Assembly (NCBI GenBank): GCA_963377175.1
Contig: CAUJNA010003771.1
Location: 2,247,587-2,311,586 of the forward strand
Length of the DNA: 64,000 nucleotides
DNA from: Effrenium voratum
Taxonomy: Eukaryota > Sar > Dinophyceae > Suessiales > Symbiodiniaceae
Direction: 5' to 3'
Shown: one piece after another, positions 25,364-35,636 of the stretch
Numbering within the stretch: position 1 is the first letter of the stretch
How the letters are laid out: each line of letters starts with the position of its first letter
The notes under the pieces: model-generated
What the model saw: the letters and a program-made list of their open reading frames with translations, nothing else
The model's database searches: none
Told to the model about the DNA's origin: nothing
Program-made: the position numbers and the translations under genes

Positions 25364-28300
25364 ATAATAGCAGGATAGGAGGGGCAAGCGGCAGAATTGG
25401 AGTAGCACCAACGAGGTGGCACACGTTTGAACCGCCTCGTTCGGAGCAACTAACAAGATAATTTTGCGGAAGCTTTGATCTCCCACCCCCCCGACAGACC
25501 ACTAAGCTAGTTGTAAGTGCTTAGTAAAGGCTTGTCCCTGTCTTAAGAAACGACAATGTTACGTTATTTTGTCGATGTCGACAGTAACATTGTTAGGGAA
25601 TAGCTGGTTGGGGGTTGTCAAGCCAGAAGCTGGGTTTGTTTCCCATCAATTTACCACTTGTGACGTGACATGGGTAAAATACTGCCAGAATAAGCCCAAT
25701 GATATGACTACCGTGAAGAGGACATCCCGGAATACCCTTGTAGGTTGTCTAATGGGTTTCGTGGGGTTGCTGGTGAGACCTATAGAAAGCTTTAAATGGC
25801 CATATTGGTGGAACCAAAGTCGATGTGTTTGAAACCCACTCGCATTCTAATCCACAGCGCATCGCAGGACGGCTCCGGCTTTTTGATTGTGAACCGAGCA
25901 GAGGCGAGGTCAAAGACCAAACCTCAAGCACTGCCCCTTTGCAGCAAAATACAGGATTGCTTTTTTGGGGGACCCCCCAAAGTGGCTTCGGTGTCCCTTT
26001 GTGTTCCCTTTATAATTTCAACGAAAAAAGGATGCCAACGTCAAAAGAAACTCCCATTTGTGTCTACCGTGTGTTCGGCCAAGTACGTTATTGATGATAC
26101 AGGTCAGGGATGATACAGCAAAGGGAAGGTGTCTGGGGTATGTACTCATGGTCGTCCAAGCCACCAATCCAAACCACCATCTAAGGGGTACTTGAGGTAA
26201 GGTGATTTCTTTGTGATGTAGTGAGCCGCATCACTTCATCACGAGTCCAATCGAAACTACCAATTAAAGGCTACTTGGTGTGTTCTTTTTTGTCGAATTG
26301 CCTTGTGACCTGGTCACGGTTCTTGTCGTTGCTTTAGGAATGATTTTGCATGTTTTGCTGCCTGGTTCTGTGCACCCCTGGAGCTGTGGTTTTGCAGCTT
26401 GCCAGGTTCAGTGAGAGAGCAATATTCAAATTAAGGGAATCGAGATTTGGGGCAAAGTAATCTGACTGTTCATTAACTTTCAGCTGCTTGAAGTTTTGCT
26501 CGTTTTTTTCCTTTACTGGTGACATCAGCATGAATTGTCAGGATTTCAACACCCTGGAGTTCGAACCAGTAGGTCATGATACCCGAACGTCTTCTGGCAC
26601 ATGTGCCCTCAGCGTGCAAAGGCCGGATTTTGCCTCGGCATGCAAACTCCGAGGTGTTGTTGCCTGCAACGACTTGCGTGTTGCCTAGCATTGGGATGCA
26701 AGTGGTAGGTGTCTGTTTTCGTCCATCGATTGGATATAGTGTTTTACATTGGCTGAATAAGTCATATCCATACGCGTGCTGAGGTGGTGCTTCTTTTTAT
26801 TTTTACACCTCTCAGGGCGTTCTCGCAGATCTCTCCAAATCCCCGAGAAAGCAGTGAGTCATTCAACTGTCGAGAGGCAAGTCAGATAGCCCAGATGAAG
26901 TGTAAGCGCCGCTGATGTTGTGGAATTGCGTACGCACCAGATGGCCAGCCATAACTACACCCCTGCCTTTAGCTGAAGTAGCCATGTTCTGTTTCATGGT
27001 ATACCGTTGATGTGTTGTGTGTGGTTAAGAAAGCTAAGGGGTACACCTTGTTAGCGTCTATGCTCAGCCAACATGCAAACGGGCAATAGCATTTGAGGGT
27101 GAGTCATAAATAGCAAAATTAAATGAAATAGTTGCTGTGTTCAAAACCAACTTCTGTGATCCAAGGATATTCCAGGATCACTCCAGTCATGATTTTAGCC
27201 ATCAATGTGGCAGGTGGCTGCAGATATCGAGCCTCTGGAGTACACTCCTAAGCCGGAGTGAGCCTGGCTGTATGGCTGGTTTGGTTGTTGAAAGGGTTTA
27301 CCAGCATTGTGGACATACATGTTTTGGCGAGCTCACCTGATAAATAGAACAATCTCACCAGGGCAGGTCCTTTGGCTTGTTTTATGTCTTGTTCCAGGTA
27401 TCGGAATGAGTGTGGACGTTGCAGATGTGGATACTAGGGATTTAGTTGCAATTAGTTTGTGCGAATGGAACTCCCGTGACAACAGTCGCAACATAGCCCA
27501 CCTTGGTATCGCAGAATTCGGGTCATTCGCATGGGGGAAATGTTCCTGGAGTCAAAGCTGGGCATTTAGCTTCCAACCACCATGGGCAAATGGGGGTGAC
27601 TGGGATTATGCTTGGTGTGTTTGAGGGGCAAAGTCAGAAACTGGCTGGTGGATTCTGTCGGTGATTTGGTGGTGAATTAATGAGGCCAGTAATATGACCA
27701 CGTTTTGGCCAATTGCCTCTGAGTCAGCAATGGGGGGTATGGGGTCTGTTTCATGGCGGATCGCTGCATGAGCCACTCCGGCTGGTTCTTCAGCTCATGT
27801 TTGGTCCCCAAACTCCTGAGGACCATGAAGTACTTGGACAACTCTGAGACCTGGAGAACTTGAATCCTCTCGGTCCCCGAAAAGGAAACAAGCATCTGGT
27901 CGCAGGTACGAGGGCGTTTTTCAGACCTACAACGAGGAGGATGAGGCTCGTGCGTGCGCGCTTTCTCTAAATCTGGCTATGCCTCACCTGATATGAACCG
28001 TTTTACATGGGCAGCTCGTCTTTTTTTGGGGCCGTCCAAACTGGCGAACGGTTTTCCCTTTGGGGTCCCTTTATAACCCATCAAAAAAACAGGTACCCTC
28101 AAGGTAGTAACCCTTGATGGGTAATTTGGATTGGTGGTTTGGGGATTTTAATCCCTGGATCCATCCCTAGCCTCCAATCCAGCAAACCAAGCCATCAAGT
28201 GGAGTTTCCACACTATCTACAGGGAGTTGATCAAAAGGTCATTTGCATGTGACGATCATTGGGGAAAACCACTACACAGATGGTATAATTTATGTCCCAC

Positions 28301-29436
28301 ATGGGAAAAGTTACCCATCTGGGGGCCCTAAATGGAGTATTGATCAACCCCCACATCACGAGTTGCTGTGCTTCCATGTCCTCTCGCAGCAGCGCCGCCC
28401 AGGCGGCGCTGCTGCGGCGCTTCTTTCAGCTGATGAAGGAGACCTGCCCCCACGTCATGGCGCGGGCCCTTTCTCGACTCAAGGCTACCAGATGCCAGGT
28501 GCCACTAGGGCGCCGAGAAAAAAAGCAAACACATAGCTATGAATTTCAATGTGGAAGTCCCTCAAAGTTGGTTGGCGGACATTAAACCCCCACCGAATCC
28601 TGATGTGCACCAGAGGGTCCCCAATTGAAAGTCATACACGGGGATTGATGCAAAGGACCTGTTGATGGCTCATTGAGCCCGCAACTTGCTTTTCTTACCA
28701 TGTCCATTATGTAGTGACTGTGCATGACTGTCCTTGGCCGCAAGGTCCACAACAGGCCCTGCAATGTCCCACCCCGCCTTTTTGGGAACCCCCCCTCAAC
28801 ACAGCACTCCAGGAAGACTGAAATGGGGGGTTCTCAAAGTGGTGTACCCTTTCCGTTTGGTGCGTTGGGAACATTTGGGCAAGCAGAAGCCGAACATCTT
28901 GAGGTTCGCTTTTTTGAGAATTCCCAGGTTTGAACGTTTGGGAAGACCCAAAAGCCTTTGTTTTCCCGTGCTGAAAAGTATAGCTCGAGCTGCTTCCCCC
29001 AAAGCCCCCGACTCGCCGATTTCGGGGAACCAAAGTTACGTCTTTTTTCTTTTGACCTCCAGGTGTCCGAGGTCTTTCTTTTGCAGCTGGTTCTGGGGGT
29101 GTGTCTTAAAGTCAGAAACTGGAATTGGCTTTCCTTTCGCCTAGCACTTTAAAAGGTGACTTGATGGTCCGTAGAGAATTCTGGGGCCGTGTGGCGTCCT
29201 TGCTTCTTATTGTTGCTTTCTGGTCGTGGTCGGTTTCCTGCGACATCAACCGCCTTGGGTTTTCGTGGTTGGTGTTCCTTGAGAGTCAGCCGACCTCCTG
29301 TTGTTTTCCTTTCAAGATCAGCCAAAAGGTGTCTCTTCCTCGTGCCTCGCTACGGAAGGGACCAGACGTCGAGTTTTTATCGCCGAAGGTCAGCTTCAAC
29401 GGGGACTTCTTCGACTATCCCTTTGTGCAGAACCGC
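18294..29436 (+). CDS. POLE: DNA polymerase epsilon catalytic subunit, exonuclease region (partial, multi-exon)
   Basis: Polymerase epsilon is the leading-strand replicative polymerase; its N-terminal half carries a 3'-5' proofreading exonuclease. Eleven exons join in frame (18294-18377, 19414-19449, 20043-20084, 21550-21617, 23307-23358, 24534-24593, 25868-25903, 26542-26572, 27893-27945, 28403-28459, 29389-29436) to about 190 residues. They match the family in order: ELYEHDVAYVNR (family REYDVPYHxR), VCIDNKLNVGKWYD (family xIDLKIxxxxWYN), FAWDIETTK (Exo I with catalytic Asp and Glu), EPLKFPDSAHDRITMISIMV, DGSGFLIVNR, YEGVFQTYNEEDE, and NGDFFDYPFV (Exo II with catalytic Asp). The start is the first ATG in the frame of the first exon and may be internal, because the usual 200 or so N-terminal residues are not found. 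No Exo III (YSVSDA-type) or polymerase motif was found downstream. All but two placed donors are GC; the exceptions are one GA and one GT. Confidence 0.85.
18628..18727. mobile_element. Degenerate R1 element, copy 5
   Basis: It retains AGGTGCCCTTTTACC, TTTACTAAAGTAGACTACAG and GGGTACCCTTATTCTAACC from the family, but both termini are eroded. Confidence 0.65.
19414..19449 (+). CDS. POLE: Polymerase epsilon exon 2
   Basis: Twelve codons, ELYEHDVAYVNR, after TTTAG and before a GC donor (GCTTCACGG). It corresponds to the conserved R-E-Y-D-V-P-Y-H-x-R segment. Phase 0 at both ends. Confidence 0.75.
19899..20018. repeat. Repeat family R4, copy 3
   Basis: It contains GGTGGTTCCCAGCCATCCGG, TTTAGTGGTAGTTTCCATTT and the end GGGCAGCCCAG. 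It lies just before polymerase epsilon exon 3. Confidence 0.6.
20043..20084 (+). CDS. POLE: Polymerase epsilon exon 3
   Basis: Fourteen codons, VCIDNKLNVGKWYD, between ACAG and a GC donor (GCCGGGC). Together with exon 2 it gives the family's H-x-R-x-x-I-D-x-K-I-x-V-x-x-W-Y segment. Confidence 0.8.
20140..20240. mobile_element. Degenerate R1 element, copy 6
   Basis: It starts CTAGGTCTTCCGGTAGTGCC and ends CTCGACTGGAGGACC. The last bases of the right terminus are lost and no target duplication is visible. Confidence 0.7.
21550..21617 (+). CDS. POLE: Polymerase epsilon exon 4
   Basis: It reads MATSVEHLYDTQCKVLELDM then S-R and two bases of a split Trp codon completed by the next exon. It fills the variable gap between the WYN motif and Exo I. 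The frame and phase agree on both sides, which supports it although its sequence is not conserved. Donor GCCTGTTCC. Confidence 0.6.
21921..22015. repeat. SINE-like repeat family S1, copy 4
   Basis: It begins CATGGTTGTTGTTGGGACAC and ends near CACTTAACTGCTAGAAC, as in the copies at 6109 and 7190. Confidence 0.5.
23307..23358 (+). CDS. POLE: Polymerase epsilon exon 5 (Exo I)
   Basis: It reads QKKPGLRIFAWDIETTK. D-I-E-T-T-K is the Exo I motif whose Asp and Glu bind the catalytic metals. The acceptor is CGTAG and the donor GCGCGATTT. Confidence 0.9.
24127..24228. repeat. 12-bp tandem repeat (ACCATGTTGGCA)
   Basis: About seven imperfect copies of a 12-bp unit, ACCATGTTGGCA, in an intron. Confidence 0.8.
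24534..24593 (+). CDS. POLE: Polymerase epsilon exon 6
   Basis: Twenty codons, EPLKFPDSAHDRITMISIMV, matching the conserved x-P-L-K-F-P-D-x-x-x-D-x-I-M-M-I-S-Y segment directly after Exo I. To join the next exon (DGSGFL) in the family order, the intron must begin GACCGAG, a GA donor. Confidence 0.9.
25114..25371. repeat. (AGT)n trinucleotide microsatellite
   Basis: About 260 bp of AGT/GTA repeats with a few AAT, CGT, AGC and ACT interruptions, inside a polymerase epsilon intron. It produces false poly-Val, poly-Leu and poly-Thr open frames. Confidence 0.95.
25868..25903 (+). CDS. POLE: Polymerase epsilon exon 7
   Basis: Twelve codons, DGSGFLIVNRAE, matching the family's D-G-Q-G-Y-L-I-x-N-R-E. 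The acceptor is TCGCAG and the donor GCGAGG. Confidence 0.85.
26542..26572 (+). CDS. POLE: Polymerase epsilon exon 8
   Basis: It reads DFNTLEFEPV plus one base, between TGTCAG and a GT donor (GTCATG). It corresponds to the acidic D-F-E-F-T-P-K-P segment before Y-E-G. A pyrimidine-rich tract precedes it. Confidence 0.6.
27893..27945 (+). CDS. POLE: Polymerase epsilon exon 9
   Basis: It reads SGRRYEGVFQTYNEEDE after a split Ala codon, matching the conserved Y-E-G-x-F-x-x-F-N-E-x-D-E segment. Donor GCTCGTGCG. Confidence 0.85.
28403..28459 (+). CDS. POLE: Polymerase epsilon exon 10
   Basis: Nineteen codons, AALLRRFFQLMKETCPHVM. This is the helix before Exo II (family L-I-Q-R-W-F-E-H-x-x-E-T-K-P). 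The donor is GCGCGGG. Third positions are almost all G or C. Confidence 0.85.
29389..29436 (+). CDS. POLE: Polymerase epsilon exon 11 (Exo II)
   Basis: Sixteen codons, VSFNGDFFDYPFVQNR. N-G-D-F-F-D-x-P-F-V is the Exo II motif with its catalytic Asp. The donor is GCAAAGG. It is the last exon of this gene that I can identify with confidence. Confidence 0.9.
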
Positions 29437-30349
29437 GCAAAGGCTTCGAAGCGCCGCAGGTTTTGGCTGGGATTTGGCTCGGGTTCGGGCGGGTTTCGAA
29501 TTTCGAGTGGTTCCAGGCAGGCTCGATTACAACCCCCCCTTTAAAGGGCGACCAAGTGGCCAAGCGGATATGCTTTAAGCAACAGGTGGTTAAACATGTT
29601 TGACCCAGCGATTGGCGCAGCCAGTCCAAAAGCTTCTCATGAGGATGGACTTGAGGTGAGAGGTCAAATCGGCAGGCGCTTGGACCCTGAGGTAAGTCAG
29701 GTGTGCCCTTGCCTCTTTGAGTCGCTAATGCCAGTGGTTTGTGTCTCGAGGTCTCCACGTTGAGTTGAAGCTTTCGTGATGGGCAAGATCCGGCACCAGT
29801 TGGTAGGTGGTCAGCATTTTTTGGGGCTTCGTCGCCTCGCGCAGGAGTTTGTCTATTCACCGGCTTTAGACTCTCACTCATTCACCTGGTCGGGTTCGTG
29901 ATATGGGGTGAAGAAAAATGTTTGCCGAAGCCGGCTTAGTCTATCTACAGCCGGCTTAGTCTACGTCCGCTTTGCTCATAGTCGCCGGAGGTTTGGAACA
30001 AAGAACCCTGTGAACGTTCAACCCAAAGCCTGTATGTTGACGTCCAATTTGCCGCCCAAAAACAGATTGAGGGTCGTTTAGTTTTTCGACAGTCAGTTTT
30101 GCACTGGATGATTGCCATGTCCTTGCCAGGCCTACAACATGGATTGGTTCGCAGAGGCGTTTGTGGGGCGAGAATGGCTTCGGTGTAGAATGGCTTTGTC
30201 ACTTATTCAACCGTGTCTTTCCCCAAACCTCCATTGCTTTTTTGAAGCAGGGAGGGGGTGTTTCCTTCTTTTCCAACCAAACCTCTGACGGCGTCTTTTT
30301 TATTCCCTTTCTTAGAGGTTAGCATGGCAAATCAGACCCTCTCGCAGAA

Positions 30350-30465
30350 TTGAGTCACCTTCACTTGGAGATTTGGGATTTGAACCCTGGCTTTTGTAGA
30401 GGGTACATGGGAAACCCCTCCTAAACCACCAAGCCACCAATCCAGACCACCAATTGGAGGGAAGC
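30350..30465 (-). repeat. tRNA-like SINE-type repeat (reverse)
   Basis: On the minus strand it has GGTGGTTTAGGAGGGG, an A-box-like segment, and GGGTTCAAATCCC, a B-box-like segment, about 40 bp apart. It is related to the element at 58691-58766. Confidence 0.6.
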
Positions 30466-30700
30466 TGACACTGTCGAAACTTCTTGCCAGTAAGCCTGTC
30501 CAGGCCAACCACATCTCCCAGTTTTTGCAAATCGTTTGTCGCGTTCTGACGCACATGGTCTCACGGCATATTTTGGAGTTGGACCGGGCTATTTCCCACC
30601 AGTCAACATGAAACCTGACACGGGGTCCCTTCAAACACGGGGTCCCTTCAAAAGGAAAAATGTCTTCCAGCACGGTCAGGTTCCATGTCAATTTGGTGGG

Positions 30701-30797
30701 CTTGGTGGCTAGCTTTTTAGCCTTTTAGTGTTCAGTGGTAGTTTCCATTTGACCATTAAAAGTGGAACTTTTAGCAGGGGATGTGAAGGCAGCCCAG
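30701..30797. mobile_element. MITE-like element family R4, copy 4
   Basis: It starts CTTGGTGGCTAG and ends GAAGGCAGCCCAG, flanked by a perfect TGGG duplication (30697-30700 and 30798-30801). The interior has TTTAGTGTTCAGTGG and an AAAGTGGAACTTTT palindrome. Confidence 0.75.
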
Positions 30798-30900
30798 TGG
30801 GAGGGTGAAAAAAGCACAAGTTGAAACACCTGGATTGTTCTTGCAATACCCGAGAGACGGCACGTGGACCCTAAGATGCAAGAATACTTTTGACTTGAAG

Positions 30901-30954
30901 CTGAGGCACGCCACGCCCATTGCCTCCCTAAAGGGGGCCGCAAGGGTCCGACTT
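30901..30954 (+). CDS. Possible further polymerase epsilon exon
   Basis: Between TTGAAG and a GC donor (GCGTCACTG) the frame reads LRHATPIASLKGAARVRL, phase 0 at both ends, so it can follow the Exo II exon. The resemblance to the region after Exo II is weak. It may be chance. Confidence 0.3.
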
Positions 30955-32736
30955 GCGTCACTGGGGTTTGGACCTTTTTAGTGGCATACACAATTCAAAG
31001 TCTGGATGCTGTTTTGGGCCCTCGAACGGAAGCGAGTAATGTATGAAGGGCTTATTTCGCGCCAGCCAGCTCCGGCAGGGTTGGGTCCCTTCCTCCAGGG
31101 GCAACTTGCATGGGGTGCTTCCAGGAAATCGGGAAGGATGCTCCAAGATGGGGTTTGATTCATTCGGGCTGTTGTATATTATCAGATTTGGTGGAAATCT
31201 GGGTGCTAAATAGCTGATATGAAAAAAAACATTACACAAGCGTAGACCCCAAATAGCGAAAAAAAGCCATCCAACGATTGCAAGCCAGGCACCTCTAACA
31301 GCACTGCCTGAAGAGCACCACCCCAAACAGCATCCCAAAACAGCACCTGCACAAGAATGCCCAAACTGCATGCCCCCTAGCACCCTACCGTCAATCATGC
31401 GCAGCATGCCCCCTAGCTACCATCAATCTTGCAAAAGAGCGCCCGCACCATTCACCAGCAGACCAAGCAGCACCCCAACAGACCTCACCAGCACCCTAAA
31501 CCGCACGCCCTCTGCACCCAGCCAACAGTCTCGCAAAGAACTTTCCCTTCTTTACAGTTAGAACCCCTATAGCTTTCAGCTATTTGGGGAATAACCAACT
31601 GATAGATATTTGTCGATTTTCCAGACCCTATTTAGCACCCAGAAAGACAATGACCTGACCTGTGTCCATGTCCTGGTGCACGCCGGACTCTCACTCGTAT
31701 TCACCATGGCTCGAGGTGCTCGTTCAGAGCTGGGTCAAAGGTAACCCAACTTCAAATCTGAAGAAGCAACATTTTGCTGGCTTTTGGTTGGGACGAATCG
31801 CACATGGATCGCAATTGGCTATGGTTGCCAAGGGATCGCAAGCGTATCGCAAGCGCATTCGCAAGCGCAAGCGCTTTGGAGGTTTCCAGGCAGGATATCC
31901 GCTTTATTTTTGAGGGCACCCTTTTTGAAGTTGAAAGGAAACGGTCAATCCGAAGTCCATGCAGCTCAGCCCTATTTCTTACACACCGTATTCACCGGAG
32001 GCCCAACACCCAGGTCAAAAGCCCTTGTATTTTCCCAATTGAATAAGGGTGACACAATGTAGATTCTGACAACTGCTCGGAGCAAACAAACACATGGATT
32101 TCTTGGTCGGCATCTCGGGCTGTAGCGTTTTGGATCTGGGCATCGAACACATGGAGGGCAGTACCATTCGGGGGTGAGAAGTTCATAGGGGGCTTACTTT
32201 GGTCCGCAGAAATCCAAAGTTGACATATATCTGCCCTTTAGGCACCATGACATTGGGTACACTCGCCCAATTCACCACCGGATAGCCAGGGGGGTGACTC
32301 CAATGTCAGTTGTGGGCACATTTCAAGAAGTACTTGCTCGCCTCAGGAAAGTCAACTGATGGGTTTCTTTCGACTGTGTGATCTGTTTGGACACGCGAAG
32401 GTAAGATCAGTATATGCCGAACTCCAAAAAGGAGACCGTGGGTGTAATTTGCCGCTGATGGGAACCAAGAGAGCCCTCCCAGATTGTTTGATGATATTTT
32501 TTGGGTTGATGAAACGGGAAACCACGTTCCCTACAAAAGACACACATACCCACTTAGCCCCAGGTGTAGCTTTTTTCTTTCTCCCCGCCATGCTTGGTCG
32601 CCATGGATGGCACGCAGCCAGGCCGGGGGCCTCTTTTCTTGTTTTTCGGTGTTCGGCTTGGGAGAGACTACCCTGCCTTCCACCAACATGGCACCTGACA
32701 GAGGGTCCGTTGAAGAGAAAATCGATCCTCCTACCC

Positions 32737-32846
32737 TTTGGTGCATTTTGCTTGGCTGTTAGGACTTTAACTTTTTGCCAGCTAATGGGTTTTCCATTAA
32801 ACCACTAAAAGTTAAACTTTTAGCAGGGGAGCAGAAAGCAACTGAG
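32737..32846. mobile_element. MITE-like element family R3, copy 1
   Basis: It starts CTTTGGTGCATTTTGCTTGG and ends GCAGAAAGCAACTGAG, giving imperfect inverted termini. It has the AAAGTTAAACTTTTAGCAGG core. The flanks (TACC and TCAC) no longer match. Confidence 0.65.
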
Positions 32847-32923
32847 TCACCCTCCCACAGGTCTGAGCAGCGTTTTCTTTTTTTGGATGAAGACCCACAT
32901 CTTCGCCGCTACATTTGTTACAT

Positions 32924-33515
32924 ATCGCGTAGGCGTTTGTCTGACAGGACCGCATCCGCGTAGGCGTGCGTAGGCATTTCGCGGAGGCTCGTGTTGCGAA
33001 GCTTCTCGTATGCAATCGCGTAGGCGGCCGGTTATGAGCTTGAACTGTCACGTGACATGTTGAGCATTGTTGTTATGCAAGACATGGTTGTGTGACCGTT
33101 TGTGAGTGGCTGTTTGGCGCAAGCTGTGGGTAGTAGTTTTTTGCAAGCTGTTTTCAGCATGACAGCGCAAGCTGGCGGTTGCTGGCGGAGGGAGGACCAG
33201 GTTCGCTTGTCCGGCAGCGCTGCAGGCAACTCGTATTGCGGCGCTGCTGCTAGTAGACCAGTTGTGCTAGGAGGAAAAAACATATCCCCGGATTTCCAAA
33301 CAAAGCAGGCGCTTTTTGCGTAGGCGCCGCTTAGGCTTCGCGTGGGCATTTTGTCCAAAATTTGACCGGAGGCCCTTGGTAGCTCACCTCCGTTTCACTG
33401 TAGCCGAACTCCTCGTTGCCGCATAGGCGGCGTAGGCAGGTGTCTAGTCAGCTCTGTCTCGCGTGGGCGTTTTTGTGGGACTGTTGTGTTTCGCGCGGGC
33501 GTGGCGTAGGCGCCG
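32924..33515. repeat. Cluster of GCGTAGGC motifs
   Basis: The octamer GCGTAGGC and near variants (GCGTGGGC, GCGGAGGC, GCATAGGC) occur at least ten times in about 600 bp, irregularly spaced. This is not a tandem array. Confidence 0.7.
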
Positions 33516-34522
33516 CGTAAGCAAGTTACAAATGATAAGGACCCACACAACCAAACAAGACACTGCTCCGGTGCTTTGTTTGTTGGAGGAGGGGTAGCTC
33601 AAACTGCGGCCCATTGAGGTGGCTTCCATTGCAAACTTTAGCTGCCAACATTGGCAATCACTCCGCAGATGGACACGGGGAAATCCCCAAAAACATGTTT
33701 TGTGAGAGGGTGTTTGTAAAAGGGATCTTTCTGAAGAAACCCCCCTATTATTGTTTGTTTTCCACGTGTTGTTTGCAAAAGGGATGCCTTGTGGAGGTCC
33801 ACATATGAATCGGAGTGCCGTTCATCGGCGACCGTGGGAGTTCGCTTCGCTTGTGTTGATTGAGAATACCCTGAAACTATCCTTTACAGGGATGTCATGT
33901 TTGTGTGCCGATATGCCATGTCAAGGGTATTTTGGGAGTCCAGGTGTTCATTGTTTGGTTGTTTGGGCGCCTTCGGATGGGCTTCCAGTTACCATCACAC
34001 CGGGACACTATATGGGACTTGTTACCATCACACCGGGACACTACATGGACTTGTCCTCAACTAGGAAGCCCCCATTGGTTTTTCCTTGGTTTCCTCTGAT
34101 TACCTGCCACCCTTCTCACCAACCAACATGCACCTAGGCGGCAGGCCCTTCTCGGTGATAGTTGGTAGCAAGTTTAATATGAAGCCAAGTCAGTATCCAA
34201 CTAAAGTTAGCTAAAATGAAGTAATTGTAAACTTGGGGAGCCTGGTGACTTATTTATCACAACCAGTTCTCAAGCACACGTACAGTAGGGTGAATGTAGG
34301 TGGCACAGCTCTCTTTGGGTAAGTAAAGGGGATAGTCAAACCAACATGGCGTGGAATTGTGCCATCTCTCCATCAGTTGTTTTTTGACTTTTCGGGTTGA
34401 CTATAAACAGACATGATCTGAACATTGAGTCTTAGTGTGCCAAGTTGGTCTTTGGTGTGACCTTGGCTCCTGCGGCCTGTGGATTTTGTCCATCGCTAGA
34501 AAAAGAGAGGGCTTTTTGCTCC

Positions 34523-34620
34523 AAGGGGGTCTTTTTGCCAGCTTTCGTGGAAAAATGATCGACCCCCTCCTTTTTGAGGGGGTCGCATTTTCTCACAAAA
34601 GGTGGCAAAAAGACCCCCCT
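34523..34620. repeat. Nested inverted repeats
   Basis: The outer arms AAGGGGGTCTTTTTGCCA (34523-34540) and TGGCAAAAAGACCCCCCT (34603-34620) enclose a perfect hairpin, GACCCCCTC...GAGGGGGTC, near 34561-34584. Confidence 0.8.
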
Positions 34621-34673
34621 GTTTTGCTCAGGGAAGAGCAACACAGGCGGTGGCTTTTTGGCCCCGTGCTCAG

Positions 34674-34724
34674 GCAGAGGCAGCAGCAGTGACGGTGCGG
34701 ACGCGGGGGATGAGGGCGAGGAGA
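34674..34724 (+). CDS. Possible N-terminal acidic exon of methyltransferase gene
   Basis: The frame RGSSSDGADAGDEGEE lies between CTCAG and a GC donor (GCGATAC), in phase 1 at both ends, which fits the next candidate exon. The low-complexity acidic sequence cannot prove identity. A second GC donor at 34734 has the same phase. Confidence 0.35.
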
Positions 34725-35601
34725 GCGATACAGGCGAGCGGGTGGGAATCGGATTCGAACTGTTCTTATTTTCCCGTTCTTCTCTATATAGCTATGAATC
34801 TTAACAGTGAACCCCCTGGTTAGTGGACATAACTCCCCGTCTGCGAAATTGGCCCCCCATGAAAGTTCACACCCATGACTCATGTTCCCCCTGCTTGGCA
34901 CGTGCAAATCCAAAGTGGGCTTCCTTTGAGGAAAAGAGAGCAATGCTAGTTCGGCCTTTGTGCCTTGCGAGGATCCATCCAGAAGAAGGGACCCTTTGGG
35001 GGAGTTTGAGGGTTTTGGGTGCAATGGGGTTCATCTCCAAACAGAATATAGCACCCCAAAATAGCATATTTCAATGAGTTCTTCTGACTTCTGGTTTCCC
35101 TTCAGGGATTGATACGTGCTTTTTCAACGGACATATATGAATAATATATAAAACATTTAATATATACACATATCATACACTAGACGTCTATATATGATAC
35201 CCCCCCCCCCGAGCTTGTCCGGGAATCCAATCGGCCAACAGAAAGCACAAAAACAGGAGACAAAGCCACATACATACATACATACATACATACATACATA
35301 CCTACCTACCTACCTACCTACCTACCTACCTACCTACCTACCTACCTACCTACCTACCTACATACCTACATACCTACATACCTACATACCTACATACCTA
35401 CTTACCTACATACCTACATACCTACATACCTACATACCTACATACCTACATACCTACATACCTACATACCTACATACATACCTACATATATATATATATG
35501 ATATGTAATGTGTATAATACATATATATATATATATATGAGGTGTATATATATATATATATATGTATGATATGTATGTAATGTATGTATATAATGTGTAT
35601 A

Positions 35602-35636
<35 letters not shown>

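Larger units (their letters stand above)
29437..34673. other. Stretch lacking the expected remainder of polymerase epsilon
   Basis: No Exo III motif and no polymerase A, B or C motif could be found. The only candidate is an exon at 30901-30954. The stretch holds an R4 element, an R3 element, a reverse tRNA-like repeat, a C-rich CAGCACC-type low-complexity region (31290-31530) and a GCGTAGGC motif cluster. Confidence 0.5.

Noticed and set aside
24899..25502. Long Val-, Leu- and Thr-rich frames on both strands
   Set aside because: They are translations of the (AGT)n microsatellite.
31795..31880. Frame HMDRNWLWLPRD as a possible polymerase epsilon post-Exo II exon
   Set aside because: It lies in a CGCAAGCG short tandem repeat and matches the family at only a few residues.
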